Assembly (NCBI GenBank): GCA_025766275.1
Contig: JAFKAC010000002.1
Coordinates: 2,976,001 to 3,040,000, forward strand
DNA: 64,000 bases
Direction of reading: 5' to 3'
DNA from: Lactarius indigo
Taxonomy: Eukaryota; Basidiomycota; Agaricomycetes; Russulales; Russulaceae
Shown: positions 1 to 10,206 of the stretch, one piece after another
How the letters are laid out: the number at the start of each line of letters is the position of its first letter
Position numbering within the stretch: position 1 is the first letter of the stretch
The notes under the pieces: model-generated
What the model saw: only the letters and a program-made list of their open reading frames with translations
The model's database searches: none
What the model was told of the DNA's origin: nothing
Program-made: the position numbers and the translations under genes

Positions 1-456
1 TCGACCCGGATGACAAAATATCGGGAAGAATCAAGAACAGCTTCCACAGATGGAGCAGAGGGGTCATAAAGCGCCTTCGCAAATACTGGTGACAGAAGTC
101 TCAGCGGCCAACTCCCTTCATAATAAAGGCCCATGCGTACATTCACCTGAACTACACGTGAAACGATCAGGAAACCGGAAGAAGTGAACGGGTCGTACCA
201 GTTTGCGCGTCCTCGAATAATAGAAATACAGAAGTAGACTTCTCCACGATACGCATGCGACCTTTCCACAAAGGCTGGGAAAGATCACCCCATTCTTGAG
301 CTCGATGGCCCTCGTTGGCCTTCAGTGGCGGGATCCTGTACACTATTGATTTATCGGTGCTGTGTCAACGGTTCAGAGGAATAGCTCAGATGTACCAGAT
401 ATTTCTCGCGCTATATAAAGAATAGACTCGATTTCGTTAGTGACAAAGTCCTCCAT
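1..456 (-). CDS. NECAP-like adaptin-ear-binding coat protein, N-terminal part, runs off left edge
   Basis: Hand-built model on the minus strand: exons 396-456, 199-342, a 6-nt microexon 141-146, and 1-85 continuing outside the window; all introns are GT-AG (53, 52 and 55 nt). The visible 98 codons contain family motifs such as PLWKGRMRIVEKS and VLDSSRYFVIRV, typical of the NECAP (DUF1681) PH-like domain. NECAP proteins bind clathrin adaptor complexes and act in clathrin-coated vesicle formation at the plasma membrane. Start ATG at 456 gives MEDFVTNEIESILYIAREIS, matching the acidic beginning of the family. The gene is divergent from the CSN8-like gene, 190 bp away. Skipping the microexon would keep the frame but delete the conserved G-E-L of the TGELFA motif. 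Family assignment is from memory of conserved motifs; exon ends are inferred. Confidence 0.8.
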
Positions 457-646
457 AGCGTTTTAGCGGAAACCGAGTTCAAGTTTGAGGCTACTAGTAG
501 TGTGTTCGGGATTGCTAGTGCCAGTGCGGGGTTCGATTCGTGACGCGTGACAGACCACACCGTCCCGATCGGGATAAGCTTACGTTAAAGCTTTTATAAA
601 ATTGATACGGCGTACGACTTCCGTGTTTTTTTCGATCTTTGACGAC
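457..646. promoter_or_regulatory. Short bidirectional promoter region between NECAP-like and CSN8-like genes
   Basis: These 190 bp separate two divergent start codons and must hold both promoters and 5' UTRs. A TATAAAA-like sequence lies near 594-600, about 50 nt before the CSN8-like ATG. A perfect 10-bp palindrome, CCCGATCGGG, lies at 564-573. Any role for the palindrome is inference. Confidence 0.5.
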
Positions 647-1670
647 ATGGACAACTATCCCTCACCTCAGCAATCAGTGCCTACTAGGGAATCCCCCAAA
701 ATGGTGTCCGAACTGCCTGCGCTGGGTGGGATTGTAAGACCTGCCCTCGTAGGCCATTGCCTTGTTTCTCAAAATATACTCAGATCGCTGCCCTCCAAGC
801 CAAGGGTGACTATTATGGACTTATCCAAGCTGCAGAACGCGCCGATCTCCTCGTATGTTCATGGATCTTTATCTTAGTACAGAGAACAAATTCGCCAACC
901 AACTTCGAAGGCGGCCCACGACGATCATCCCACGCGGCTACTTGTCGCTGTGCCTCTTGTGCTCTCTTACTTGATAGTCAATGACTTGTAAGTTTCGTTT
1001 AGATCTCACTCTGTGGGCCGTTGACCGCGCATAGACCTTCAGCAAAGTTTGCGCTCCTGCGTATACCCGATGCCGTAGCTTCTGTTCCGCTTGCACAAGC
1101 GACGTTGAAATTATTCGCCTCGGTGTGGGAACGACGCTATGAAAATATATATCTTCGTGGAGAAGCACTTTCCAATCTTGCGCGGAGGGGAGAGCACTTG
1201 CAGGTAGATTTGGCAGAATTAATTGCAAGTCTAGTGGGAACATTTATCGGTAGGTGTTGCCTGCGTAATGTACTGGTACCTCACCTCCCACTACTACATG
1301 CCTGGAAGAATCATTCCGCCAGCGCACTTTTTTGCTTGTGTCAAAAGCATACACAACCATCCCACTGTCCCTTGCACAAGTATATCTCGGCCTGCAGAGC
1401 GACCATCTCCTCCGCGGTACGTTGCACAGATTAGGCTAGATTGTGCCACCCATAATACCATCATATTCACAGTTACGTCATCACAAGGCTGGCATCTCGA
1501 CGCACTTACCCAGATCTTAACGCCCGTTCGCATTACAAAAAGGACCGAGCCGTCTCCAGGTATCCGATCCAACCCTTTCACCAATGCCACTGCTCATAAA
1601 AATTGCAGCCTCGTCCACACTCTTAATGTTTGAGGGTGTGACAGACAACGTTGCGCGGCTGGAGACCTAG
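647..1670 (+). CDS. COP9 signalosome subunit 8-like (CSN8/PSMD8/eIF3K family) protein
   Basis: Seven-exon model: 647-733, 784-852, 911-987, 1035-1249, 1309-1416, 1473-1559, 1609-1670. The exons sum to 705 nt, 234 codons plus TAG, so the model is in frame throughout. CSN8 is the small PCI-like subunit of the COP9 signalosome, which removes NEDD8 from cullin ubiquitin ligases. Recognisable stretches are PSAKFALLRIPDAV, WERRYENIYLRGEAL, ESFRQRTFLLVSKAYTTIPL and the C-terminal VTDNVARLET. Introns are 47-59 nt. Two of them (853-910 and 1250-1308) use AAG rather than CAG/TAG acceptors. An alternative 25-nt intron at 853-877 keeps the frame but is implausibly short. The gene is convergent with the UBLCP1-like gene, the two stops being 158 bp apart. 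The family call is good; CSN8 rather than a relative is likely from the length. Confidence 0.8.
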
Positions 1671-1828
1671 AGCCTAGAGTTTCTATCATTCGGGCTGGGC
1701 TACTGCTTAGGCTATTTGTAGTATCAGGAAAGTAAATGGTGAAGGGAATTAATTGTTAAGGGAGCGCTTGCCCGAAGCCGACCAATCGATCTATGCGACA
1801 TAATCGAATTCACTCCATGAGAGAAAAA
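1671..1828. other. Convergent intergenic region with two 3' UTRs
   Basis: The 158 bp between two facing stop codons must hold both 3' ends. The DNA is A/T-biased with several TTAATT-like and GTTAAG runs, but I see no clear polyadenylation hexamer or further coding sequence. Confidence 0.4.
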
Positions 1829-3506
1829 TTAATGTGGGGGCAGTGCACGGACAATCCGTTTCCAGTCCTGACAAATCTGTATCAGTCTGACCTCAATAGG
1901 AAGCTTGAACTACCTTGTGATTCAAGGTCTGCATGTCGTCGATGGTCGCGACATGTAACAGATACCTCGCCAAATCGTCTAATTCGCGGTCGGCCATTGC
2001 ACGTGATGTATGGGCGTCCTTGAAAGCCGAAATTTTTAAACCTTGTTTGGGGTTGAGGGCAAAATTTCGTCCCTGACATGGTGTTATGCAGTTTGTATTT
2101 ATAGTATGCGAGACTCACAAGGTCGTCGACGTGGATGGTATTCTTTCCGCTGCTGTTTGTGAGACGCGTCAGACACAGCTGCTGGCGTATAAGAAAGGGT
2201 GTAACCAACAACTGAGGGAAGTGGTTCCAAATAATCCGTAGGGGCTTGACATGATGACTATAAGACTTGCCATCCCGCTGCGAAAAAACAGTGAACATAG
2301 GGGTCTTGTCCAGAACTGTGAATAATGATCAAGGTTGATTTTCGTAGTCACCGACCCGAACGTCATCAAGATCCTTTCCGCTCACCAAAAGATATCTATA
2401 AAAGTTAGCGCCAATTGTCTAATCTCACGAGAAGCCGGACCTGGTAACTCTGACTCCCGCCCAACATCCCGAGCTCTATAAGTTTGGTCTCGATCCAAAT
2501 CCAGCTCGTCTGTGACCTGGGTCCCTTATAAGAAGCTTTGAGTAGAGGGGCTGTACAACCATACCAGATGCATATATCGTAAAACGGGTAAATGGCAGTC
2601 AAAAATTCGTGTAGTCGAGGACGTGCACATTCAGCGGGGGGTAACGCGCCAGAGGTCAAGGGCTTTGTATCCAAAATCGCTGGGATGCATTTAGGTCAAG
2701 CTTCAAATAAGCACCGCAAATTAAAGCAACCAACTATAATCAATGTCTAAAACGAGTAAGCGCTTGCCCTCGCGAAGGGGGTGAATCAAGTTAATTTTGA
2801 GCTTTTCAGTTGCTTCGCGGATCTTGCGAATGTTACGCTGATCGTTTTTATGCGATTCAGCAGCAGCAGGATTTGCAGTGAAGTCGACATCGAGGTCATT
2901 CACTACATCAGATAAAAGCTCCATCTCTGAAAAGCGACGTCAATCTAGGCAGGCGACATGACGAGTGCAACAGACGGTTCGGGTCCTTCAACTCCCGTCC
3001 TTGCGGTGTGCCTACGAGCGTAAACTTTTTCCCGCTGACCAGCCCAAGGTTGCCTCTACGCGATATTAATAAAGGTGTGGCTTTTGTGAATGCCGACTGG
3101 GCTTACATCCGCTCGTCATCTGGAGGCAGTCTCCCCTTCACGAGTCCAAGTATTTTTTGCCGCTCTGGTGGTACATCAGTCATGCTGAACAAGACCACCT
3201 TCAAATCAAATATCCTTCGACAACGTGAGCCATTGGCTCGTATTCTTTCGCAAAGCGCCTAACCTGTCCGAGTCTGCAATATCTAAAGGGAAAGATTTGC
3301 CAGACCATGTGAATGAAAGCGCAAGCCATTTTTCCACTACGTCTGCACAATCGTCCGAAACATTACCCTGGGGTATTGACATCAGGCCAGGGCAGGAGTT
3401 ATCGCACAACCGCCATTACCGGAGTTTCCGTGACAGTGCGAAAGCTTGAGGGCACAAGAGTAACTGCTGAAATATTGGAACCCGATTGTGAGGGATGCTG
3501 GTCCAT
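1829..3506 (-). CDS. UBLCP1-like ubiquitin-like-domain nuclear proteasome phosphatase
   Basis: Twelve-exon minus-strand model: 3420-3506, 3264-3367, 3107-3214, 2976-3055, 2735-2926, 2565-2679, 2441-2516, 2386-2395, 2210-2315, 2119-2152, 1914-2072, 1829-1867. These sum to 1110 nt, 369 codons plus TAA. The start ATG has a strong CACCATGG context. An N-terminal ubiquitin-like domain (LSFTWSGKSFPLDI, then PPERQKILGL) is followed by a linker (VVNDLDVDF) and an FCP/SCP-type HAD phosphatase domain with DIDYT, the DxDxT nucleophile motif, then ECARPRLHEFL, HVKPLRIIW, and HVDDL plus GRNFALNP. In animals UBLCP1 dephosphorylates the 26S proteasome in the nucleus. Introns are 45-70 nt. Exon 8 is only 10 nt; without it the conserved I-S-F-V-L-D stretch cannot be read. 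Length exceeds the human protein (about 318 aa), mostly at the N-terminus. Intron 2153-2209 has other possible donors. Confidence 0.88.
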
Positions 3507-4090
3507 GGTGGGGGCGTGCATCATAGCCGGCTACAGAAGGCGTAACAATGCCAGTGGCAGTGACAATCGCTGAAGGGTAACCATATGACTAACACTGGGC
3601 ATTTTGGGATGTTAAGTCAGTTTTCATGCTGATTTTATGATAAACCTATTCCAAAAAAGCTTTAAATGTGCTCACATCACACATTGTAACCTGTTTACAA
3701 TGTGCTCTTCAATGAAGAAAATATTTTGTTACTGGGTACATTGTGATCTCATTTCACTGTGGGAATTCTGTGATGTGAAGCCACTTTTTATGCTAATTTA
3801 ATGGAAAACATATTTCAAAAATGCTTTGAAAATCAGTGCACAATACATTGTAATCTCATTCACAATGTAGTCCACAATAAATCAAGGGTGACAATACTCA
3901 ACACATGTTAATTACATTTATAATGTATTCAGTCATGTGATTTGCATGTGCTTATCAAAGTCATTCACAATGAACACAATGTACACATTAAAAATTTATT
4001 GTGAAATTTATTCTCAATACTATTCAGATATTTTTGAGAGTTTCATTGGAAACACATTTGACATGACACCTGATGTTGTGATATCATGAC
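3507..4090. repeat. UBLCP1-like upstream region and AT-rich degenerate duplication at the host/transposon border
   Basis: About 90 bp of ordinary upstream sequence is followed from about 3600 by an AT-rich tract. Two degenerate copies of one unit lie about 164 bp apart (TGCTGATTTTATG near 3627 and TGCTAATTTAATG near 3791), each followed by facing ACATTGTAA and ACAATGT words. No coding sequence is seen. The tract ends at the Gy1 LTR at 4091. It may be an old non-autonomous transposon; that is inference. Confidence 0.45.
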
Positions 4091-5188
4091 TGTTACGCTC
4101 CACAGGTGTTAGTCCAACTTGGACTCTGAATAGGTGTAATTGACTTAGCAAAAGTCAGGCAAATGGGGATCTCATGTCAACCCAACGCAAGCTGAACAGG
4201 GGCACTTCTGGCACACGCTGCAGCCTAGATGGAGAAGTTCTATCCCTTGGTGGATAGGAGCGGGAGTACTCTTAGTTTTGGAGACTAAGGCTGTTGATAA
4301 GTGACCCTTGCACACTTAGCGGCTCTAATGGACCGGACTTACAGATATGGACTGCTGTAGATTAATTAGGACCGCTTTAGATTAGATTTGATCTGTACAA
4401 TCTTGGACACCTTGTATTTTTCTTATCTATGACATCACTGTACCATGACATCATACGGACTCCTCTAGAACTGTCATTGTACTATGCCTTTGTTCTCTCT
4501 TTAGATATATCCTTATTGTGATGTCACCTTGATATCATCTTAGTCTGGACTCTCTTTGTTTTGCGCTCCTTGTTCTCCATTAGCACACTCCTTTGTCCCA
4601 CATGTAGAACAACATCTCTTGTATTGTGTGACCCTATGTTACTTCTCTTGTAGTAGTGTCACTCCTCTGTATAGTATAAGTAGTAGGCTTGTATGCTCCT
4701 GGTCCACATCAGTTCCTCACTGCTCTGTGTGCCAGGTATGTCTTATTCCCTCAATTGTATTATCAGTTCCTCACTGCTCTGTGTGCCAGACACCCTTTGC
4801 TTTACCTGCAAGATATCTCTGTCAACTGCTTCCCTGTGCTTACATATCTCACCACAGTACTCTCTGTTTCACTGTGAGTATGATTCTCTAGCTATGCTGT
4901 TCATCAAAGGCAAGAGATGAATCAGATGGTGGATTGAAGAAGACCAAGATGGGGACTCTTGGTCTTTCGAGATGACTACTTATACAGATACACGCGGGCT
5001 TTAAAGCGCCGCTAAATCAATAAGAAACCAGTAGTGTAACTAGCTCAAACCCTAGTATGGCTATCCTAGGAATGAGTCATACACGAGCCACAATCACATG
5101 TGTACTACTATGCTGACTGATACGATGTAAATGTCCATGACTAATACTGGAGTCGGTCCATAGTCATAACCGGTTGCAATTCGTAACA
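4091..5188 (-). repeat. 3' LTR of Gy1 copy I, split by a Cop1 solo LTR
   Basis: It begins TGTTACGCTCC and ends TCGTAACA, the reverse of the 486-bp Gy1-C LTR. Removing the inserted LTR and its duplication leaves about 478 bp. The adjoining purine-rich tract, seen in reverse as TTACCCCCTTTTC at 5187-5199, is the polypurine tract. Confidence 0.9.
4292..4906 (+). repeat. Cop1 solo LTR a
   Basis: It starts TGTTGATAAGTG and ends GTTCATCA, and is flanked by the 5-bp duplication AAGGC (4287-4291 and 4907-4911). It interrupts the Gy1 LTR exactly. Two copies of a roughly 28-bp unit lie at 4707-4735 and 4762-4789. Confidence 0.95.
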
Positions 5189-5226
5189 TTACCCCCTTTT
5201 CAGATGCGAGGCCCACCTTGCATGAA

Positions 5227-5852
5227 TGTTGATAAGTGACCCTTGCGCACTTAGCGGCTCGTACAGACCGGACTTGCAGCATGGACTGCTTTAGATTAGA
5301 TATACAGGACTTGTAGATTAGATACTGTTTGATCTGTACAATCTGGACTTACCATTGCGTCATCTATGACATCACTGTACTTCTATGACATCATACATCC
5401 GGACTCTGCGTTGTATAACACCTTTGTACTTTCCTTTGTTCCATACTTAGCTTTATCTTTATTATGATGTCACTATGATATCATTTGCTTCTGGACTCTC
5501 CTTATTCTTTCTTCCCTTGTTCTCAGAACGTCCACTCCTTTGTCTGTTTGTAGAACAATACTTCCTTGTACTGCATGACTTAGTGTTACATCCCTTGTAC
5601 AGTGTTACTACCAGAAAGTGTATAAGTAGAGTACCATGTACGCTCCTGGTCCACATCAGTTCTCACTGCTTGTGTGCCAGGTAAGCTCCCTTCCCTCTAA
5701 TGTAACAACATCAGTTCTCACTGCTTGTGTGCCAGACAACCTTTTGCTTCACTCTGCTTGCACTCCCTGTTGCTGCCTTTCAGCCACCCTTGATATCTCA
5801 CCACAGTCTTCCTTGTCACTGTGAGTATCATCTCTATGTGTGCTGTTCATCA
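5227..5852 (+). repeat. Cop1 solo LTR b
   Basis: TGTTGATAAG to TTCATCA, flanked by ATGAA on both sides (5222-5226 and 5853-5857). A TATAAG box lies at 5621, and the internal direct repeat occupies 5654-5680 and 5709-5735. The first repeat unit is followed at once by GTAAGC, which resembles a splice donor. Confidence 0.95.
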
Positions 5853-7278
5853 ATGAAAGCCGACAGTGGCCAATCCTTCTGCACCTCTTCAATCCGCCAA
5901 AATGTGTTAGCCCTTTCCAACCTATAGATGGAGTCAAGCTTATCCTGCGTGACATTTGCCAATTGGAGCCTGATCTCCCTCATACGCACCAGCAACTGAT
6001 CTTCATGATATGCGGCTGCCCGGTAGTGGTGAATCTCAGCTGTGAGAGATTCGTCCCCTATCTTCTCGAGGGTGCAGTCTGTAGTGTTTCCTTCTTTGAT
6101 CATGATGAGGTCCTCGTGAGTGATGTAGGCCTGGTCGTTGTGAGGGTGGTGTGGTTTGGCATACAGGGGTTGGCCATAGATGTATGGCGACCCACTTACC
6201 AACCCTAGCACAAACAGATTGCCGCACATGACCACTTGCACATGGTTGGTGTCTACAACTTGCCCTCTGGGGAGCTTGACCTTGAAGGGAATTGAATTGG
6301 GTCCCCTATTGTGCCAGAACCCTTCTGGTGCCATAAGGGAGGCGGGATTGTCTTCGGGAGATCTGGGCTTGTGGGGCGCCACTCGGAAGACCTGGATGTC
6401 TCCTTGGTACATGGGGTCTCCGTTGGTGTAGGTGATATAAGGGGTGGCATCAGGATCATCAGTGTGGCTTCGTGTTCTGAGGAAAGAGTGTCTCACTGGG
6501 TATTGATCGCTATCGTCATAGATAGCATTATTGTCCTCCAATACTTCTGCCTCGCCTTCCTTGCCTTTCTCCACATCTCCACCAGGTGTAGCTGTTCATC
6601 CTGCCATTTGCGCACTGTCTCCTTCCACTGCATCTCCCACTCTTGGAGCGATTGCATGCTCGTCAGTGCTTGGGAGAGCCACTTGAAGGGCAGTGAGTTC
6701 TTCAGCGGTGATGGGGGTGGTGTTGAACTGTCGACTGGTGTTGGGGTCGACAAGGTTGTAAGTGGGGGTGGCATTGTCAGTGAGGACCCCTCCGGTAGGT
6801 AAGGGGAATTGCCTCTGAATGGCGTCCCACTCTTGCTGGGTGACAAGCCCCTCTTCATCGGGGACATCTTCAGGAGCTTGGAAGGTGTGTAGCGCATTAT
6901 GGGCCACTGCACCCCTTGCAAGGTGTTCGATGAGTGTGGGGTTCGGTGTGGAGGCATTGGTGGGAGTGGTCATGAGAGGATAGAAGATAGGAGTGGGTGG
7001 TGAGGACTCAGTGCAGCATTGAGTCGCCCTTATATGTATTTCTTGATTGGGGTTTGAAGCTTTAAAATCCCGAATGGCTTTGTCAGCAAAGACGTCATCC
7101 TTATCGACCCACTGATTGTCCGAGTCAGGGTAGCCCTTCCATTTGACAAGATATTGGAGCCAACGTCTTCTGCTGAATTGCCAAGAGTCTAGAATCTTCT
7201 CAACTTCATATTCTTCTTCATTATCGACCAAATCAGGTGGTGGGTGCTGGTAGTTTGGTCCGTGTGTGGGGGTTTCAT
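5853..7278 (-). pseudogene. Gy1 copy I: pol C-terminal tail and chromodomain
   Basis: Read right to left: the end of the integrase linker, a chromodomain ([13 protein letters not shown], then [15 protein letters not shown]) near 7100-7231, then the tail with TNGDPMYQGD, LVSGSPYIYGQPLYAKPH and SLTAEIHHYRAAA. Frames change near 6600, so at least one frameshift separates the chromodomain from the tail. The equivalent stretch of copy C is one open frame. Chromodomains target integration through histone marks; the tail has no known function. Solo LTR b removed the final codons, so the apparent end is LTR-encoded. Confidence 0.85.
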
Positions 7279-7283
7279 GATAA

Positions 7284-7866
7284 TGTTATGATCCGACACT
7301 TCAGACCTCAGTTACAGTGTGCTCTCTTCTTGTTCTTTTCCCCTTCTGTCCCATACCTTGTTACCTAAAGGAGCTACTACTGTTAGTGGCGTTACTCATC
7401 TTGATCCGAATGTCTCTTTACTCCATCTAGTTCCTTTGCCTCTGTGTGGGCCTGTGTTCATGTTGTTTGGAACCTTGCCCTATATAAACCTGTACTATAG
7501 ACCGTAGGAAGCCAGACTTGGCTTCGTTTGTAATCTAGCAACCTTGCCTTCATACTTTGGTGTGACTTCGCTCTATTCCCTTCTTCTTGTGCATCCCCTA
7601 CCTCAGTCCTTGACCAGGACACCTCGAAGTCTTTGCAGTTGAACTATATCAACACATCACACCTGTTATACTCTGTGCACTAGCAAGATCAAGTGTAGAG
7701 AAGTGTCAGACACTTCAGACGAGGAGTCCTACATTACAGAGTAGTGCTGCACTTGGTGCCACACTTTTGCCACTTGTGTTTCATAGCAATAAGACAACAG
7801 ACATCTTCGCTTGATACTTGTGTGATCCAGAACCTCCAGAACCCACACCCCTGCTAGGGCATAACA
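7284..7866. repeat. Gy5 orphan solo LTR
   Basis: A 583-bp insertion bounded by TGTTATG and CATAACA with GATAA on both sides (7279-7283 and 7867-7871). A TATATAAACC promoter-like box near 7479 suggests plus orientation. It interrupts the Gy1 integrase/chromodomain linker, and no related internal region is seen in the window. It uses the same GATAA target word as Gy1-C. Confidence 0.88.
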
Positions 7867-9337
7867 GATAAGGTGTGAGAAGATCTATGTGGAATACATC
7901 ATGGATGCTCCACTGTGTGGGAAGTTCAAGGTGATAGTTGACAGGGGACATCACCTGGGCAACCTTAAAAGGTCTGTGGCATTTAGCAGCTAATTTCACC
8001 ATTGGCTGATGCATTTGTAAGCGGCGTCCCTTGAGCCACACGAGGTTGCCTTCTTTGAACCTGGGTGTGTCCTTGTGTTTGACCCATGACTTCTGGGTGT
8101 GGAACATACAGGAGAAGGCATGCTGTCGTGCCTGTTTGAACTGGTCTAGCTGCAATGAAACTTGTGGGATAGGGGAAGGTCTGTCCATCCAATCAGCGTG
8201 GGGATTGAACCCTGATAAGAGGAAGAAAGGGGACTCTCGTGTGGTTTTGTTGGGCCAATTGTTATGCGTGAATTCCACCATGGGTAGATAACGGACCCAA
8301 TCATCTTGGTGTTCGTTTACCCAGAAGCAGAGATACTGTTCAAGCCATTGGTTTGTTCGTTCCAATTGGCCATTGGTTTGGGGGTGGTAAGCAGTTGAGA
8401 TATTTTGGCTGATGCCAAGGATTTTGCATATCTCTTGCATGAATTTGGATGCGAAGTGTGGGTCTCGATCACTGATAACATGCAAGGGGAGTCCGAACTG
8501 GGGAAAGACGTGGGAAACATACAGGGCAGCTGTCCCTTTGGCTGTTATTTCCCCATTGCAGGGGACAAAGACGGCTGCCTTGGTGCAGTTGTGGTCGGTT
8601 ACTGTTAGTATTGAGTTGTAACCATGTGAAATAGGGAGTTTCATAATGAAGTCCACTGCTATGGTTTCAAATGGCAGGCCTTCTGGCTTTGGATAAATGG
8701 GTTGTAGTGGTGCCCGGATGGGATGAAGGTTGACTTTGTGTCGCTGGCACTCGGCACAGCCTTTAATGTAATCTGTGATGTCATTTTTCATTTGGGGCCA
8801 CCAGTAATGTCGTTCTGTAAGATGAAGGGTGCATTTGATTCTGGGATGACCATAGATAGGAGGGTCGTGATGGGCGGCAATGATAGTATGTTTGTCATGC
8901 AAACCGCCAGTGACTACGTGACGCCCATCCTTGTACCATGTTCCTTCAATATCTTTTAGTTTGTGCACATCAACCCAAGGTTTTAACTTAGCTCGATCCT
9001 GTTCGTAGATGGGGTGTTCAGGCATCATCTCGGTGGGTAGGATCTCTGTTCTCCAATGTGGATGTTGTGACTCATCCAGTGTAGTGGCACGTATGAAGAT
9101 GCTTTCTGGTAATACCATTATCCCTTCATTGTCATTTTCTCCCTGGTTGTAATCTGGTCTTTGTGACAGTGCGTTGGCATGTCCATTGGAAGTTCCCTTG
9201 TTGTGGTGAATTTTGGAGTCATATTCAGAAAGTTCGAGTACTTCCCTGGCAACGCATCTACTAATCTTCTGCAGTGATTTCCAGTATTGCAGGTTGAGGT
9301 GATTGGAGAAGACCTTGATTTTGTGGGGGGAGCCTGC
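7867..9337 (-). pseudogene. Gy1 copy I: integrase and partial RNase H
   Basis: A 400-plus codon frame holds the integrase: zinc-binding H-H-C-C region (RHYWWPQMKNDITDY, then CAECQRHK), catalytic Asp in TIAVDFIMKLP, Asp in VISDRDPHFAS and Glu in GQLERTNQWLEQ, then the C-terminal linker up to LLTPY where the Gy5 LTR is inserted. Upstream of 9119 the frame is interrupted before the RNase H remnant. Arg-to-Cys/His/Gln replacements relative to copy C are frequent. The catalytic triad survives, but the truncated element cannot be autonomous. Confidence 0.9.
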
Positions 9338-10206
9338 CCAGTTTTATGAAGAGGTCCTCAAGATCCTCAACCTCAACGGGAACATCCTCCCCTTGACCCC
9401 TGAACCCCACGCCAAGTCTGTGCCCCCCCTTCGCGTCCCAACCCCCCACCCCCCTGTCTCCCACCGTGCCTCTCCTTTGCTACCTGTTGTTCCTCCTCTG
9501 TGCCCCCTCTCTCCCTCGCCTCCTCTGGTTGCCTCGTGGCCCCCCACCCCCGACTCCCCTATTAACTACGAGAGGGTAGCTGAACAAGCCCCTCCTGCTC
9601 CACATCCCAACCAGGAGAATGTCCCTCCTGCCGTCGCCACTGCCTATCAAGCTCCCCCTTGTCTCCTTTCCCAAGGAGAACACCCCCATCAGTACATTGC
9701 TGTCGTCACCCCCCAAGGAGAATCTTGGTGCCCTGCTTCCACCACACTCCAGGAGCTGATCACTAAGCTTCCCCTTGCTACCTCCCTCATTAATTTTCCC
9801 CTGGTTTTCCCCTTGGTCACCCCCTTTCATCTCCTTCCCCCCCATGTCTACGCCCTCTTTCCCCAAACTGTTGACCCTGCTCAACACCCTGACTTTCCCC
9901 CCCTGTACATCTGTTCCAAGGCCATCTACAACCTTCCCTCTCCCAACACCCCCTTTGGAACTATCTGCTACGACTTTAGAGAAGGCCTGCGGTGTGTCTT
10001 CGCCCCCCTTGCTAACATCTACAGGGCAGGGTATATCGACTCTCTAGTGACCCTAGAGATCCAGGACTTTTTGGATGGAAGGATTGTGACCACTTATGGA
10101 CATCTACGCTTTGCTCTTAACAGACAAATTTTCACTTGCCACCAGGCCTATTTCTTCGAGGACTTAGTCCGCTCTGCCCCCCACCTTCTTGCTTATTGTT
10201 TGTCGC
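9338..10206 (+). other. Unrecognised proline-rich coding sequence, 5' and 3' ends lost
   Basis: An open frame of about 290 codons starts at the Gy1 breakpoint and is cut by the Gy4 LTR; the terminal TAA belongs to that LTR. The first third is Pro/Ser-rich. The rest is a compact, non-repetitive domain (FPLVTPFHLLPPHVYALFP, PNTPFGTICYDFREGLR, YGHLRFALNRQI). No catalytic motif, signal peptide or membrane segment is evident and I do not recognise the family. The absence of stops in pyrimidine-rich DNA supports a once-real gene, either host or carried by a transposon. Confidence 0.55.

Larger units (their letters stand above)
4091..9337 (-). mobile_element. Gy1 chromovirus copy I, truncated within RNase H, minus orientation
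   Basis: Same family as the complete copy at 19899-27617. The 3' LTR is at the left, followed rightwards by the pol tail, chromodomain, integrase and part of RNase H. Homology stops at 9337/9338; RT, protease, gag and the 5' LTR are absent. Three foreign LTRs interrupt it (4292-4906, 5227-5852, 7284-7866). Relative to copy C it shows many Arg-to-His/Cys/Gln and Asp-to-Asn changes, the pattern expected from CpG decay. Left flank is ATGAC (4086-4090); no matching right duplication exists because that end is lost. Confidence 0.92.

Noticed and set aside
853..877. 25-nt GT-AG intron in the CSN8-like gene
   Set aside because: It keeps the frame but is far shorter than any other intron here (45-70 nt); the 58-nt alternative ending at 910 also keeps the frame.
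602..984. Small ORFs across the CSN8-like exons
   Set aside because: They read through introns and lose homology; the spliced model explains the coding signal.
5459..5955. Small ORFs inside Cop1 LTRs as genes
   Set aside because: They recur only as parts of LTR copies, change frame between copies and overlap promoter sequence.
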